Shown in pieces: positions 50,907 to 60,338 of a stretch of DNA of 64,000 nucleotides. The translations under genes were made by a program, and so were the position numbers. A model generated the notes under the pieces. The model was not told where the DNA came from, made no database searches, and saw nothing but the letters and a program-made list of their open reading frames with translations. Source of the stretch: Halomarina oriensis. Lineage in GTDB: Archaea; Halobacteriota; Halobacteria; Halobacteriales; Haloarculaceae. The stretch is from assembly GCF_009791395.1 (NCBI RefSeq), contig NZ_WSZK01000001.1, positions 62,001 to 126,000 on the forward strand, read 5' to 3'. Numbering within the stretch: the first letter of the stretch is position 1; every line of letters starts with the position of its first letter.

Positions 50907-51610
50907 CCTCGCTCTCGCTCCCGCGACTGCCGCGACCCACGAGAGCGCACGTCCTCGTCTCGCTCGCCGTCGTCCTGCTCGTCGCGGTCGGCGTCGTCCT
51001 CGCCGCCCCGGACCGACTCGCCGACCTCTCCGTACTGGACGAGAGCGCCCAGGCCGTCGTCTCGCTCGCGGCACTGCTCGTCGGCGTGCTCGGACTGCTG
51101 TTCGTCCTCCGACTCCCGTCGCTCACCGAAGCGACCGACCCGCTCGATTTCGAGGACTCCGCGGCCGAGATCGGCCGTGGCGACCCGCTCGGTCACGACG
51201 TCGACGAGGCGCTCGACCGCTACAGCGAGGTCAACGAGTGGGAGCGAATCAAGGCCCGAAAGCTCGTTCAGGAACGCCTCATCCACGCTATCGTCCACGT
51301 CCTGGTCGAACGGGAGGGCGTCACCGAATCCGCGGCCTACCGTCAGATCTGGCGCGGGACGTGGACCGACGACCGGGTCGCCGCGGCGTTTCTCGCCAAA
51401 GACGACAACGTCGTCCTCCCGCTTCGGGTCCGACTGCAGGAGTGGCTCACCGGCGACCAGTTCGCACGCCACGCCCGTCGCGTCGTCGCAGTGCTCACCG
51501 AACGTCGAGCGGAACTCCGCGCCGAGGATGTCTCGGTCGCCCGCGAGTCCACGCGTGGCGGTGAGCGAACCGCCGCGGTTCGCATCACCGTCGACGGAGG
51601 CGAGCGATGA
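50903..51610 (+). CDS. Membrane protein of the DUF4129/DUF58 operon, two helices
   Basis: 235 aa. Two membrane helices (VLVSLAVVLLVAVGVVLAA; AVVSLAALLVGVLGLLFVL), then a soluble part with WERIKARKLVQERLIHAIVH and AAYRQIWRGTWTDDRVAAAF. Start overlaps the DUF4129 stop by four bases and the end overlaps the DUF58 start. Probably haloarchaeal DUF7269; function unknown. Confidence 0.77.
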   Translation: MTSLSLPRLPRPTRAHVLVSLAVVLLVAVGVVLAAPDRLADLSVLDESAQAVVSLAALLVGVLGLLFVLRLPSLTEATDPLDFEDSAAEIGRGDPLGHDVDEALDRYSEVNEWERIKARKLVQERLIHAIVHVLVEREGVTESAAYRQIWRGTWTDDRVAAAFLAKDDNVVLPLRVRLQEWLTGDQFARHARRVVAVLTERRAELRAEDVSVARESTRGGERTAAVRITVDGGER

Positions 51611-52995
51611 GCACGACGCTCGAGACCGACGCGTCGAGCGAGGCCGCCGAGTCGCTCCGAGACGCCTCCGTCGATGTCGGTGACGAGTCCGACGTCGAAA
51701 CACCGGCCGACGAGCAGGTCACGACCTCCCGTGAGGTGACCGTCGACACCCGCGCCGTCGACCGGTGGTCCTCGGGCATCGTCCTCGCGCTGTTCGCCGG
51801 AGCGACCGGGGTCACACTGGAGAACCCGGTCGTCTTCCTCGGGGCCGTCGTCGGTCTGGCCTACGCCTGTTTCGGCTACGTCACGCGCCCACCACCGCTC
51901 GACCTCGCGGTCGAGCGGACGGTGTCGGCGGCCGCGCCGTTGCCCGGCGACCGGGTCGGCGTCACGCTCGCCGTGACGAACGAGGGTGACCGACCCATCG
52001 CCGACCTGCGCATCGTCGACGGCGTTCCGGGTGCGCTCCCGGTCGCCGACGGCGAGTCACGCGCCTGTGTGAGCCTCCGGGCCGGTGAGACGACGGTGCT
52101 GACCTACGAACTCCCGGCCCGCCGTGGCGAACATCGGTTCTCGGGGCCACGACTCGTCGCCCGGAACGCCAGTGGAACGGTCCGCCGGGCGGTGACGGCG
52201 ACCGTCGAGTCGTCGATAACCGTCGACACGACGCTGGAGACGCCGACGCTCCACGGCCAGACGCTGCCGTACCCCGGTCAGACGGCGACCGACGACGGTG
52301 GCGAGGGCGTCGAGTTCTACAGTACGCGCCAGTACGCCCGTGGCGATCCGATGAACCGTATCGACTGGAAGCGCTACGCCCGGACGAACGAACTGTCGAC
52401 GGTCTCGTTCCGCGAGGACGAGGCGACGAGCGTCACCGTCATCGTCGACGACCGCGAGGCGGCACAGGTCGCCCGCGAACCCGACGGCGAGACGGGTGCG
52501 GCGCTCGGTCGTCACGCCGCCGTCCGCATCGCGGTCGGCCTGCTCGACCGGAACGACCGTGTCGGGGTCGCCTCGCTCGGCGCGGGGAGCTACGTCACGC
52601 CGTCGACCGGCCGCGAGCAGCGCGCTCGCATCACTCGTTTCCTCGACGACCCTCGGGGCCTCCACGACCGACCGGGCGTGCTCACCGACGTCTGTAACGG
52701 CGAGGTCGACCGACTCTGTGGCCACCTCGACCGTCGCTCGCGGGTCGTCGTCTGTACACCGCTGGCCGACGACTCGCTGGTGGCGATGACGAAGACGCTG
52801 ACGGCCCGTGGCCACGCGGTGACGGTCATCACCCCCGACATGACTCCCGACACGACTGGCGGCGACCTGGCACGTATCGAGCGGTCGAAACGCGTCGACG
52901 ACCTTCGACGCGGCGGCGTCCGACTGGTCGAGTGGTCGCCCGACGACGCACTCGCGGTTGCGATGGCACGCGCCGAACGGCGGTGGTCCGCGTGA
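51607..52995 (+). CDS. DUF58 domain protein
   Basis: 462 aa. Two adjacent membrane helices near 55-95 and a large DUF58 domain with the signature RQYARGDPMNRIDWKRYAR, followed by a von Willebrand A-like region (VIVDDREAAQ). DUF58 proteins work with MoxR ATPases in assembly or stress processes; the ATPase is not encoded here. A four-base overlap links it to both neighbours. Confidence 0.88.
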   Translation: MSTTLETDASSEAAESLRDASVDVGDESDVETPADEQVTTSREVTVDTRAVDRWSSGIVLALFAGATGVTLENPVVFLGAVVGLAYACFGYVTRPPPLDLAVERTVSAAAPLPGDRVGVTLAVTNEGDRPIADLRIVDGVPGALPVADGESRACVSLRAGETTVLTYELPARRGEHRFSGPRLVARNASGTVRRAVTATVESSITVDTTLETPTLHGQTLPYPGQTATDDGGEGVEFYSTRQYARGDPMNRIDWKRYARTNELSTVSFREDEATSVTVIVDDREAAQVAREPDGETGAALGRHAAVRIAVGLLDRNDRVGVASLGAGSYVTPSTGREQRARITRFLDDPRGLHDRPGVLTDVCNGEVDRLCGHLDRRSRVVVCTPLADDSLVAMTKTLTARGHAVTVITPDMTPDTTGGDLARIERSKRVDDLRRGGVRLVEWSPDDALAVAMARAERRWSA

Positions 52996-54437
52996 GCGAC
53001 ACCGCGGCCGCCCGGCCGAACCGCTTTGGCGCACGGGTGACGGTCGGTATCGCCGGTCTCCTGGCCCTCGCCATGAGCTACGCGGTCGGTGTCGGCGTGC
53101 AGGCGCTCGTCGCCCTCGTCGGTGCCCTGAGTCTCTCGTGGGCCGTCGGCACCCCCGACGGCGCGTCGGTCGGTCGCCGTACATTGGCGAGTGTCGCCAC
53201 GCTCGGCGGCATCGGTGCGCTCGCGCTCGGTGTCGGCCACACGTACCCGCCCGTCCAGACGACGGTGGTCGGTGCGGGCAGCGCCGCAGTGCTCGCGCTC
53301 GGCGTCTCGCTCGGTGCGCGGTCGCTCTCGGAGTCGCGGTTCCCGGCGGTGCTCCAGTCGTGTGTGCTCGCGCTGGTCGCGCTCGTCGCCCTCTCGATTC
53401 TGTTCAACCCGGCGGCGCTCGCCGTCGCTGGCGTCGGCCTCGTCGTGCTGTGGAACGCCGCCACCGCGACGCCGTTTCTCGCGCTGGTCGCGCTTCAGGG
53501 TGCGGCCATCGCGCTGTTGGCGATGCTCCCGCCGACGACCCGGACGCTCGAACGCTGGCTTCCCGGCCGCGAGTCGGTGCCGCCGCGCCGCCTCGCCGAG
53601 TCCGGACTCTCGTTCGACGACATCCGCTCGGCCCCCCGGTGGCTCGTGGTCGCGTTCGTCGCCGAGGTGTACGTCGCGCTGTTCGTCCCGACGCTGCTCG
53701 ACTGGGTGTTCGCACAGCTCTCCATCCTCGGGACCGTCCTGGCGGCGATTCTCGAATCGGGGGTCGTCCTCGCCGTTCTGCTGTTCGGCATCGTGCTCTG
53801 TGGCATCGTCCTCGTCGGCCGCCTGCTCCAGCGGGCCGCGGTCGCGGTCGGTGACCAGGACCCGGCGGGCGTCGCGGCCGACGCCGCCGGTGGCGTCGTC
53901 GCCCCGGTTCTCGGTGCGGTCTGGCTCACCACGCTCTCGCCGGCCACTCTCGAACCCATCGCCGTGCTCCTCGGTGGTTTCGGGAGCGTCGGTCTCGTCG
54001 CGCTCGTTCTGGTCGTCATCACGCTCGGCGTGTTCGTCGTCTGGGACTTCCTCACGCTCCGGCCGACCGACGCGGGTCTCGTCTCGCTGTCGGGCCACGG
54101 CTTCGCCGCGATGCTGTTCGGCGTCGTCGTGCTGGTCGTCGCCGAGCAGAGCGCCCCGGCACTGTTGGTGTTCGCCGGCTTCGCCGGCATCCTGCTGGTC
54201 CGTGACGGTGGTGAGTACGCGACGACACTCGGTCGGGAACTCCCCGGTGTCGACGGTCGACAGGGTGTGCTCGCGCACACGACGGCGAGCGTACTGGTCG
54301 GCGTCGGTGCCATCGTCGTCGCCATGCTGACCGTCTTCGTCGTCGGGCCGGCCACGTCGGTTCCCGCCGGTGTCGGGACCGTCGCGCTGGCGCTGGCGCT
54401 CCTCGCTATCGTCGCACTCGTCGCCGCCGAGGCCTGA
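52992..54437 (+). CDS. Polytopic membrane protein closing the DUF58 operon
   Basis: 481 aa from GTG 52992 overlapping the DUF58 stop. About 14 hydrophobic segments, Val/Ala/Leu-rich, with few charged loops; a cytoplasmic loop carries DDIRSAPRWLVVAFVAEV. Typical of a haloarchaeal family of DUF7519-type. May form the membrane part of a complex with DUF4129 and DUF58 proteins (inference). Ends just before tRNA-Val. Confidence 0.8.
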   Translation: MSDTAAARPNRFGARVTVGIAGLLALAMSYAVGVGVQALVALVGALSLSWAVGTPDGASVGRRTLASVATLGGIGALALGVGHTYPPVQTTVVGAGSAAVLALGVSLGARSLSESRFPAVLQSCVLALVALVALSILFNPAALAVAGVGLVVLWNAATATPFLALVALQGAAIALLAMLPPTTRTLERWLPGRESVPPRRLAESGLSFDDIRSAPRWLVVAFVAEVYVALFVPTLLDWVFAQLSILGTVLAAILESGVVLAVLLFGIVLCGIVLVGRLLQRAAVAVGDQDPAGVAADAAGGVVAPVLGAVWLTTLSPATLEPIAVLLGGFGSVGLVALVLVVITLGVFVVWDFLTLRPTDAGLVSLSGHGFAAMLFGVVVLVVAEQSAPALLVFAGFAGILLVRDGGEYATTLGRELPGVDGRQGVLAHTTASVLVGVGAIVVAMLTVFVVGPATSVPAGVGTVALALALLAIVALVAAEA

Positions 54438-54487
54438 CCCGGCGAGTGTCGCAAGCGTTATTCACCGCCGTCGGAATGTGGGGACGA

Positions 54488-54561
54488 GGGCTCGTGGTCT
54501 AGCTGGTCATGACGCGGCCTTTACAAGGCTGAGGTCGGTGGTTCGAATCCGCCCGAGCCCA
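54488..54561 (+). tRNA. tRNA-Val (TAC)
   Basis: 74 nt. Acceptor GGGCTCG pairs with CGAGCCC, discriminator A. Anticodon loop TTTACAA with anticodon TAC; T arm GGTGGTTCGAATCCGCC. No duplicated 3' end was seen nearby, so the site is not occupied. Confidence 0.92.
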
Positions 54562-54620
54562 CTTTTCTCCGTGAACCACTCGCCGGCGAGTTGATATCCT
54601 CGTGAGACCATCTATGCTGT

Positions 54621-55028
54621 ATGCGCACAGGAACCACGACACTACTGAGCGACAGCCTCGTCAGCACCGCTCGGGCCGGTATCGGCGACACCCTCCGGAG
54701 TGTCATCTACTTCACGCCGGTGACGTTCGAGGTGCTCTACCTCCGGAAGGACCTCTACGACGACGAGGCGGCCGCCCGTGAGGTGAAGGGTCGTCTGGTG
54801 GACGTCGAGCGCTCGGGGTTCGTCGACGGCTCCGCGTACTCCTCGCTCGGGCCCGGTGGGACGGACGGGCCGACGTTCGGCGAGTACGAGTTCACCCTCC
54901 GGGTCTTCCGGGACGGGTTCGTCAGCCGTGTCATCGTCGGTGACCACGGTGTCCTCCTGACGACCGACGAGGTGGACGTCGGGGACTTCGAGGAGGTCGC
55001 GGTCACGCTCCGAAAGCTCCTCGCGTAG
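54621..55028 (+). CDS. Haloarchaeal hypothetical, 135 aa (DUF7522-like)
   Basis: ATG 54621. Alpha/beta protein with VIYFTPVTFEVLYLRKDLYD, EYEFTLRVFRDGFVSRVIVG and GVLLTTDEVDVGDFEEV. The alternation of helix and strands with a central RDGF turn suggests a small sensor-like fold, but no family function is known. The family name is from memory. Confidence 0.72.
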   Translation: MRTGTTTLLSDSLVSTARAGIGDTLRSVIYFTPVTFEVLYLRKDLYDDEAAAREVKGRLVDVERSGFVDGSAYSSLGPGGTDGPTFGEYEFTLRVFRDGFVSRVIVGDHGVLLTTDEVDVGDFEEVAVTLRKLLA

Positions 55029-55046
55029 TCGGGTGGCCGCGCAGAG

Positions 55047-55313
55047 TCAGATACCGCCGACCGTGCTACGGTACTCGGTGACGTGTTCGAGCGCGGCTTC
55101 CACGTGTGGGGTCGCTTCGTCGTCGCTCCCGGCGAGTTCGCGCAGGACGTTCATGTGGCGGTCGAGTCGACCCTGGTCGGGGCCTCGCTCGCGGTCCGCG
55201 AGGGTCGTGAGCGCCTCGGCCTGTCCCTCGATTCGCTCGCGGCGTTCGCCGTCGGCGTGGCTGGCGGCTGTTTCGAGTTCCGCTGCTGCGTCGGTGAGTG
55301 CTGTGCGACTCAT
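55047..55313 (-). CDS. Small helical protein, 88 aa (DUF7553-like)
   Basis: All-helical, acidic, with LTDAAAELETAASHADGE and QGRLDRHMNVLRELAGSD. No membrane helix or cysteine. Two long amphipathic helices point to a coiled dimer. Function unknown; family name from memory. Confidence 0.68.
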   Translation of the reverse strand: MSRTALTDAAAELETAASHADGERRERIEGQAEALTTLADRERGPDQGRLDRHMNVLRELAGSDDEATPHVEAALEHVTEYRSTVGGI

Positions 55314-55376
55314 GGCGGCGCTACGACACCCGAGATAAAATCCCTGTGGCCGGGTGGCGGTCGACCCGTGGTCGCG

Positions 55377-55832
55377 CTACGGCGGCGAGAGGTCGGTGTC
55401 GGAGAGTCGGTTTCGCAGTCGTTCGCCGTCGACGACCGAGACCTTGGTCTTCGCCGTCGCGTCGTGGGTCCGCTCGTCCACGTCGTCCGGGTGGACCAGC
55501 GCGGCGCGGTCCGCGCCGCTCATCCCGCGTGCGTAGTCCAGTCTGTCGACGCTTCCGGGCGTGACCGACGTCCCGGCCGTCGTCACCGAGACGACCGTCG
55601 TCCGTGTCGACCGGAGGAGTCGGTCCTTCCGGGCGACCACCGCGACGTCCCCCTCGGCGTTCGGTGCGGCCCACTCGACGTCGTACCCTTCCGCGGCGTA
55701 GAGGTCGAACACCGTCTGTTCGAGCGCTGACCGGTCGAACGTACTCAGATCGACCGTCCACCAGGACGTCCCGCCGCCCCCGTCGTCGTCGCTCCCCGTT
55801 GACATGCGCTGATACATCGTGTACTGTGACAT
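55377..55832 (-). CDS. PD-(D/E)XK/Mrr-like restriction-endonuclease-fold protein
   Basis: 151 aa from ATG 55832 (MSQYTMYQRMSTG); ATG 55805 (MSTGSDDDG) is also possible. Helix-strand order: FDRSALEQTVFDLYAAEGYD, VEWAAPNAEGDVAVVARKD, TTVVSVTTAG. This resembles the Mrr-type N-terminal domain, with the Asp of GDVAVVARK as candidate catalytic residue. The second half lacks obvious motifs. Could be an inactive haloarchaeal family member. Confidence 0.6.
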   Translation of the reverse strand: MSQYTMYQRMSTGSDDDGGGGTSWWTVDLSTFDRSALEQTVFDLYAAEGYDVEWAAPNAEGDVAVVARKDRLLRSTRTTVVSVTTAGTSVTPGSVDRLDYARGMSGADRAALVHPDDVDERTHDATAKTKVSVVDGERLRNRLSDTDLSPP

Positions 55833-56251
55833 AAACGTTACTTCGTTCGTGAAAGTCGGCCCGGCGTCGACAGAACCGTGCGATGACGTGACAGACCTAC
55901 ACAATTATTAAGGGGGTCCCCTCGAATGCTGGTAGTACGCAACACCCCACGGTGCATTCCAGATGAAGTCCCACATCGCCCACGCACTCGCTGACCAGGT
56001 CAGCGACGCGTACGGCGAGGGCGGGATGGTCTGGAACCGTGGTTGCACTCGGTCCACCCCGTTCGCGTAACCCGGACGGCACTTCCCGTCCGGCCGTGCG
56101 TCGGAAGGGGGTGTGACCGAGTGTCCTTCTCTCTCCCGACTCCACGCCGGACGGAGTGTCACGTCTCTCCGACACTCCGGATACGTGAGTGGTGGACCGC
56201 GTCCGCGTGGACGTGGCCACACACCGGGTTCGACTCCCGGCGGACGTCTCC
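55833..56251. other. Intergenic region, no clear gene
   Basis: 419 bp. Short frames are His/Arg/Ser-rich and not acidic. AT-rich patch CAATTATTAAGGG at about 55902-55914. At 56224-56240 CCGGGTTCGACTCCCGG folds like a tRNA T arm (5-bp stem, 7-nt loop), but no tRNA body is attached. Confidence 0.5.
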
Positions 56252-56518
56252 ATGTCGATGGAACTCGCGGTCACGAGAGTGGCCGTCAGGCTCTGGGTGC
56301 CTCGCGGCGCTGCCGGTGACCTCGCCGGCGGTGCACAGCAGGTGCTCGACGACGCACAGGCGATAGACCGCATCGAGACGCTCGACGTGACGGGCTTTCG
56401 CCCCACGGCGACGGACATCCGTGTCGACCTCGACGCGCGTGTCGTGCTGGCCCCCGGCGACGACGCCGCGGCCATCGGCGACGCGTTCGGCATCCTCGAA
56501 GTCGAGGTGGACGCGTGA
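56252..56518 (+). CDS. Small haloarchaeal protein, 88 aa
   Basis: ATG 56252 (MSMELAVTRVAVRLWVP). Beta-alpha-beta pattern with LDDAQAIDRIETLDVTGF, TDIRVDLDARVVLAPGDD and a final strand (ILEVEVDA). An in-frame GTG at 56189 would add 21 residues of less typical sequence. Function unknown. Confidence 0.65.
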   Translation: MSMELAVTRVAVRLWVPRGAAGDLAGGAQQVLDDAQAIDRIETLDVTGFRPTATDIRVDLDARVVLAPGDDAAAIGDAFGILEVEVDA

Positions 56519-56845
56519 CTCGCTCCCGACGGTCGGCGAACGCTCCTCGCGTCGTGGGGCCCGAACGGTCGGGTGTCGGTTCGACTCCGACCGGGGAGCC
56601 TGTGCATTCGGGAGCGACAGCGACCGTGATGCACAGGCGAGGGAGATGTCGAAGCAGGGAGTGGAGCGAGCGGAGCGAGCGAAACGACCGCGGTTCGACT
56701 CCGACCGGGGAGCCTACGAACCCGCGACCGCCCGTGAGCGTGGCTCGCCACGCGGGTCGGGGTCGGCGTAGTGAGGCGTGACGCGCGTCACACGGGTCTC
56801 CACCGACCGCTCTCTTCAACACGTCGCCGCCCCGAGAGGCGAGCG
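56519..56845. repeat. Intergenic with a 25-bp direct repeat
   Basis: A 25-bp sequence beginning CGGTTCGACTCCGACCGG occurs at 56577-56601 and 56691-56715. The first copy, with one base more to the left, can form a tRNA-T-arm-like hairpin (GTCGG-TTCGACT-CCGAC). Between the copies are AGCGAGCGGAGCGAGCG-type runs. No gene seen. Confidence 0.6.
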
Positions 56846-57460
56846 ATGACCGTCTCGTTCGACCTGTTCGGTACGCTCGTCGACGCCGACCTGCCGGTGG
56901 ACCCTGCCCGAGCGGTCGCCCGCGAACTCGCCGCCCGCGACGTGACCGTGCCCGACGACTGGGACGACGCCTACCACGAGGTCCACGTCGACGCCCCGAA
57001 GCACGCGGAGGTACCGCTCCCCGCGCACGTCGCGCGAGCACTCGCTTCGCGTGGCGTCGACGCGCCCGGCAACGCGCCGCGCCGGGCCGTCGTCGCCGCG
57101 TTCGACCCCGCAGTCGAGACCCGCGCGAGCGCCGTCGACGCAGTCGCGGCGGCGAGCGAACGCGGCCCGGTCGCGCTCTGTTCGAACTGCGCGGTCCCGG
57201 AACTCGTCGGGCGGACGCTCGTCCGTTCCGACCTCTCGCGCGACGACTTCGACACCGTCGTGACGAGCGTCGCCTGTGGCTGGCGGAAACCACACGCACG
57301 AATCTTCGAGACGACGGCCGACTTCCTCGACGCGGCCCCGAACGCCCTCGTCCACGTCGGCGACGACCCGGAGACGGACGGCGGTGTCGAGGCCGTCGGC
57401 GGCGAGTTCGTCGACGTCGGGGAGACGTCACTGGGGGCAGTGGCTCGTCGGTTCGAGTGA
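56846..57460 (+). CDS. HAD superfamily hydrolase
   Basis: 204 aa from ATG 56846 (MTVSFDLFGTLVDAD). Nucleophile region FDLFGTLVD (motif I has Asp-x-Phe instead of Asp-x-Asp, as in some dehalogenase-like members), motif II LCSNC, motif III Lys in GWRKPHARIF, motif IV VHVGDDPETDGG. The Phe/Gly motif I form is known in haloacid-type and in haloarchaeal proteins. Substrate unknown. Convergent with the thermosome gene. Confidence 0.83.
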   Translation: MTVSFDLFGTLVDADLPVDPARAVARELAARDVTVPDDWDDAYHEVHVDAPKHAEVPLPAHVARALASRGVDAPGNAPRRAVVAAFDPAVETRASAVDAVAAASERGPVALCSNCAVPELVGRTLVRSDLSRDDFDTVVTSVACGWRKPHARIFETTADFLDAAPNALVHVGDDPETDGGVEAVGGEFVDVGETSLGAVARRFE

Positions 57461-57482
57461 CAGAAAAACCGCTGTTCGGACG

Positions 57483-59081
57483 TTAGAAGTCCATCTCGTC
57501 GTACGCCCCGCCGCCCTTCTTCAGGTCGCCCGCCGCGACGACGTCGTCGATGCGGAGCAGGAGTTCGACGGCTTCGGTCGCGCTCTCGACGGCCTGGAGT
57601 TTGACGCGGACCGGTTCGACGACGTGCTGAGCCATCATATCGGCGGTCGCGCCGGTGTAGACGTCGAGGCCGGCGGTCACGTCGCCCGTCTCGTGGCGGG
57701 CACGGAGGTCGACCAGCGAGTCGATGGGGTCGAGGCCGGCGTTCTCCGCGAGCGTGCGGGGGACGATTTCGAGTGCGCTGGCGAACGCCTCGACGGCGAG
57801 CTGTTCGCGCCCGGCGACGGAGTCGGCGTAGTCGCGCAGGCGGCGCGCGAGTTCGATTTCGGGTGCGCCGCCGCCGGCGACGACGCGGCCGTCGAGGGCG
57901 GTGACGCGGACGACGCCGAGAGCGTCCTCGACCGCGCGTTCGACCTCGCTGACGACGTGCTCGGTGCCACCGCGGAGGACGATGGTGACGGCCTTCGCGT
58001 CGGGGCACTCCTCGACGAAGAGGCGGGTCTCGTCGCCCAGTTCGCGCTGTTCGACGAGGCCGGCGTCGCCGAGGGCGGATTCGAGGTCGTCGAAGTCGCT
58101 GGTGACGGTCGCGCCGGTCGCGCGAGCGAGGGCGCGCACGTCGGACTTCTTCGCGCGCTTGACTGCCAGCACGCCCGCCTTCGACAGGTAGTGGACCGCG
58201 AGGTCGTCGATGGCCTTCTGGCAGACGACGACGGTCGCGCCGGAGTCGACGATGGCGTCGACCATGCGCCGAACCTCGCCTTCCTCGCGGGCGAGGAACT
58301 GTTCGAGCTGGTCGGGCGAGGTGATGTCGAGCTGTGAGTCGATTTCGGTCTCGCGGACCTCGATTGGCGCGTCGAACAGGAGCACCTTCGCGTCCGTGAC
58401 GCGGCGGGGCATGTTCTCGTGGGTGCGCTCCTTGTCCATGACGACGCCGCGGACGAGGTGGGCGTCGGCGACCGCACCGCCGACGATGGGTTCGACGACG
58501 ACGTCGTCGAGGTCGATGCCCTCTTCGGACTCCACGGCCCGAACCGCCTCGACGACGAGGTCGGCCAGCAGGTCACGCGAGGCCTCCGCGCCCTTGCCGG
58601 TCATCGCGGTGATGGCGATCTCGCGCAGGGACTCCTCGCCCTCGACGTCCGTGGCGATGGATTCGAGGATGGCGCGAGCCTCGGCCGCGGCGAACCGGTA
58701 GCCGTTGGCGACGACGGTGGGGTGGACGTCGTTCTCCAGTAAGTCCTCGGCGCGGGCGAGCAGTTCGCCCGCGAGGATGACCGCCGTCGTCGTGCCGTCG
58801 CCCGTCTCCTCGTCCTGGGTCTGGGCGACCTCGACGATCATCTGGGCGGCGGGGTGGTCGACGTCCATCTCGTCGAGGATGGTGACGCCGTCGTTGGTGA
58901 TGACGACGTTGCCCATCGAGTCGACGAGCATCTTGTCCATGCCCTTCGGGCCGAGGGTCGTGCGTACCGCCTCGGCGACCGCTCGGCCGGCGACGACGTT
59001 CATCGACTGGGCGTCGCGCCCGGAGGTGCGTCGGCTTCCTTCACTCAGAATGTAGATGGGTTGGCTACCAACGTATGCCAT
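57483..59081 (-). CDS. Thermosome subunit (group II chaperonin), short-tailed
   Basis: 532 aa from ATG 59081 ([18 protein letters not shown]). Chaperonin motifs: [22 protein letters not shown], written here in part as [11 protein letters not shown] and TNDGVTIL, then [13 protein letters not shown] and, near the end, [10 protein letters not shown]. It forms double-ring folding chambers with other subunits. Unlike most haloarchaeal alpha/beta subunits it has no Gly-Gly-Met tail: the C-terminus is [12 protein letters not shown]. It therefore fits the third, Cct3-like, subunit type. Confidence 0.93.
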   Translation of the reverse strand: MAYVGSQPIYILSEGSRRTSGRDAQSMNVVAGRAVAEAVRTTLGPKGMDKMLVDSMGNVVITNDGVTILDEMDVDHPAAQMIVEVAQTQDEETGDGTTTAVILAGELLARAEDLLENDVHPTVVANGYRFAAAEARAILESIATDVEGEESLREIAITAMTGKGAEASRDLLADLVVEAVRAVESEEGIDLDDVVVEPIVGGAVADAHLVRGVVMDKERTHENMPRRVTDAKVLLFDAPIEVRETEIDSQLDITSPDQLEQFLAREEGEVRRMVDAIVDSGATVVVCQKAIDDLAVHYLSKAGVLAVKRAKKSDVRALARATGATVTSDFDDLESALGDAGLVEQRELGDETRLFVEECPDAKAVTIVLRGGTEHVVSEVERAVEDALGVVRVTALDGRVVAGGGAPEIELARRLRDYADSVAGREQLAVEAFASALEIVPRTLAENAGLDPIDSLVDLRARHETGDVTAGLDVYTGATADMMAQHVVEPVRVKLQAVESATEAVELLLRIDDVVAAGDLKKGGGAYDEMDF

Positions 59082-59340
59082 AATCACCCCCGGTTAGGAC
59101 GGCCGAGGAGATAAACATAGATTGAGTGACAGTCGTTCGCCTGCCACGGTGTGTCTCACCCCGTGCGACAGTCGTCGAGCGGTGCGTATTGATACCCCCG
59201 AGTCGCTACCTACTGGTGCGGTCCCCCGACCGCCGAGTCGGCCACCGGCACCGGTCCCCAACCCAGGTGCCGGTGGTCGTTTCTCCCGTATCCGACTCAC
59301 GAGCGACGCGTCGGCGTGTCGGGTTGTTCCCGCCGCTGGG

Positions 59341-60171
59341 TCATCGCTCGATAGCCGCCCCCGGTGACTCGCGGGCGTCGACCAGTTCGTAGCCCACCGA
59401 GCCTTCGCGCAACCGGTCGGTGTGGGCGGCGAGGTCACGTGGTCCGACGAGCAACAGCACCGACAGCCCTCGCGTCGCGGCCTCCTCGACGGCCTGTGCG
59501 GTGCCGAACCGAACGTCCGGGTCGTGGCCCGCACGGCGGGCGGCCGCCAGCGCTTCGACGCCCGCGGTCGCCAGGAGGTCGTGTTGGGTCGTGAGTCTCG
59601 CTACCTCGTCGGCCGCCACCGCGCGACTCCCCCCGTCGCGCACGTCCGGGAGGACGACGACGGTGACGGTGCCCGTCTCGTAGTCGAGCAGCCCGTCGAA
59701 CTCCGCGACGCCCACGTCCGCGCCGGCGTCGGCGGCGGTGAGCGTCCGGGCCGTCGCGCTCCCCTCCTCGCCCGCGTGCGCGTGGAGGACGCCGTCGTCC
59801 ATCGTCAGCGTGACCGTCTCGCCGGCGTCGAGCGGTTCGCCGGCGATGGCGGTGTCGGCGTCGACCTGTCCGACCACCTCCTCGGTGACGAACTCGGTGA
59901 ACGCCCGGAGGTCCTCGGTCCGGGAGATGAGCCAGTCGACACCCTCCTTGGTCACCTCGTAACGTCCCCGGCCGTGTTTCTCGACCGCGCCGGACTCGAC
60001 CAGTTCGCGGACGTACTCGCTGACCGCCTGCGCGGTGACGCCGACGGCGTCGGCGATCTCCTGTTGGCTCACCGCCGGTTGCCGCGCGGCGATGGCGACG
60101 AGGATCTGGTACCGCGAGGCGTCGCGCTTGTTGCGTAACACGGCCACGTCGCGGCCGTCCTCACCGTTCAT
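59341..60171 (-). CDS. MarR-like winged-helix regulator with C-terminal sensor-like domain
   Basis: 276 aa. N-terminal winged helix (about 15-80): SRYQILVAIAARQPAVSQQE, then TAQAVSEYVRELVESGAVEK and the wing GRGRYEVTKEGVDWL. A long C-terminal domain of beta/alpha type with LTMDDGVLHAHAG and TVTVVVLPDVRDG may bind a ligand. The haloarchaeal family of this architecture (DUF7839 C-terminus) is uncharacterised. Divergent from the redoxin gene, a possible target. Confidence 0.85.
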   Translation of the reverse strand: MNGEDGRDVAVLRNKRDASRYQILVAIAARQPAVSQQEIADAVGVTAQAVSEYVRELVESGAVEKHGRGRYEVTKEGVDWLISRTEDLRAFTEFVTEEVVGQVDADTAIAGEPLDAGETVTLTMDDGVLHAHAGEEGSATARTLTAADAGADVGVAEFDGLLDYETGTVTVVVLPDVRDGGSRAVAADEVARLTTQHDLLATAGVEALAAARRAGHDPDVRFGTAQAVEEAATRGLSVLLLVGPRDLAAHTDRLREGSVGYELVDARESPGAAIER

Positions 60172-60338
60172 ACCCGGCGTTGGGGGCCGACGTGCAAGAG
60201 CGTTGCCACCTGAGTTGTCTTGTGGAACAGTCGAGTTGTGCTCGGTCCGACCGGCCGGTGTTCAGTCGTCCGCCGGTGTGCACCGAACGGACACGTCCGC
60301 CCCGGCCGCTATCAGGGGGCCGCGTGTATCGCCGGGTG

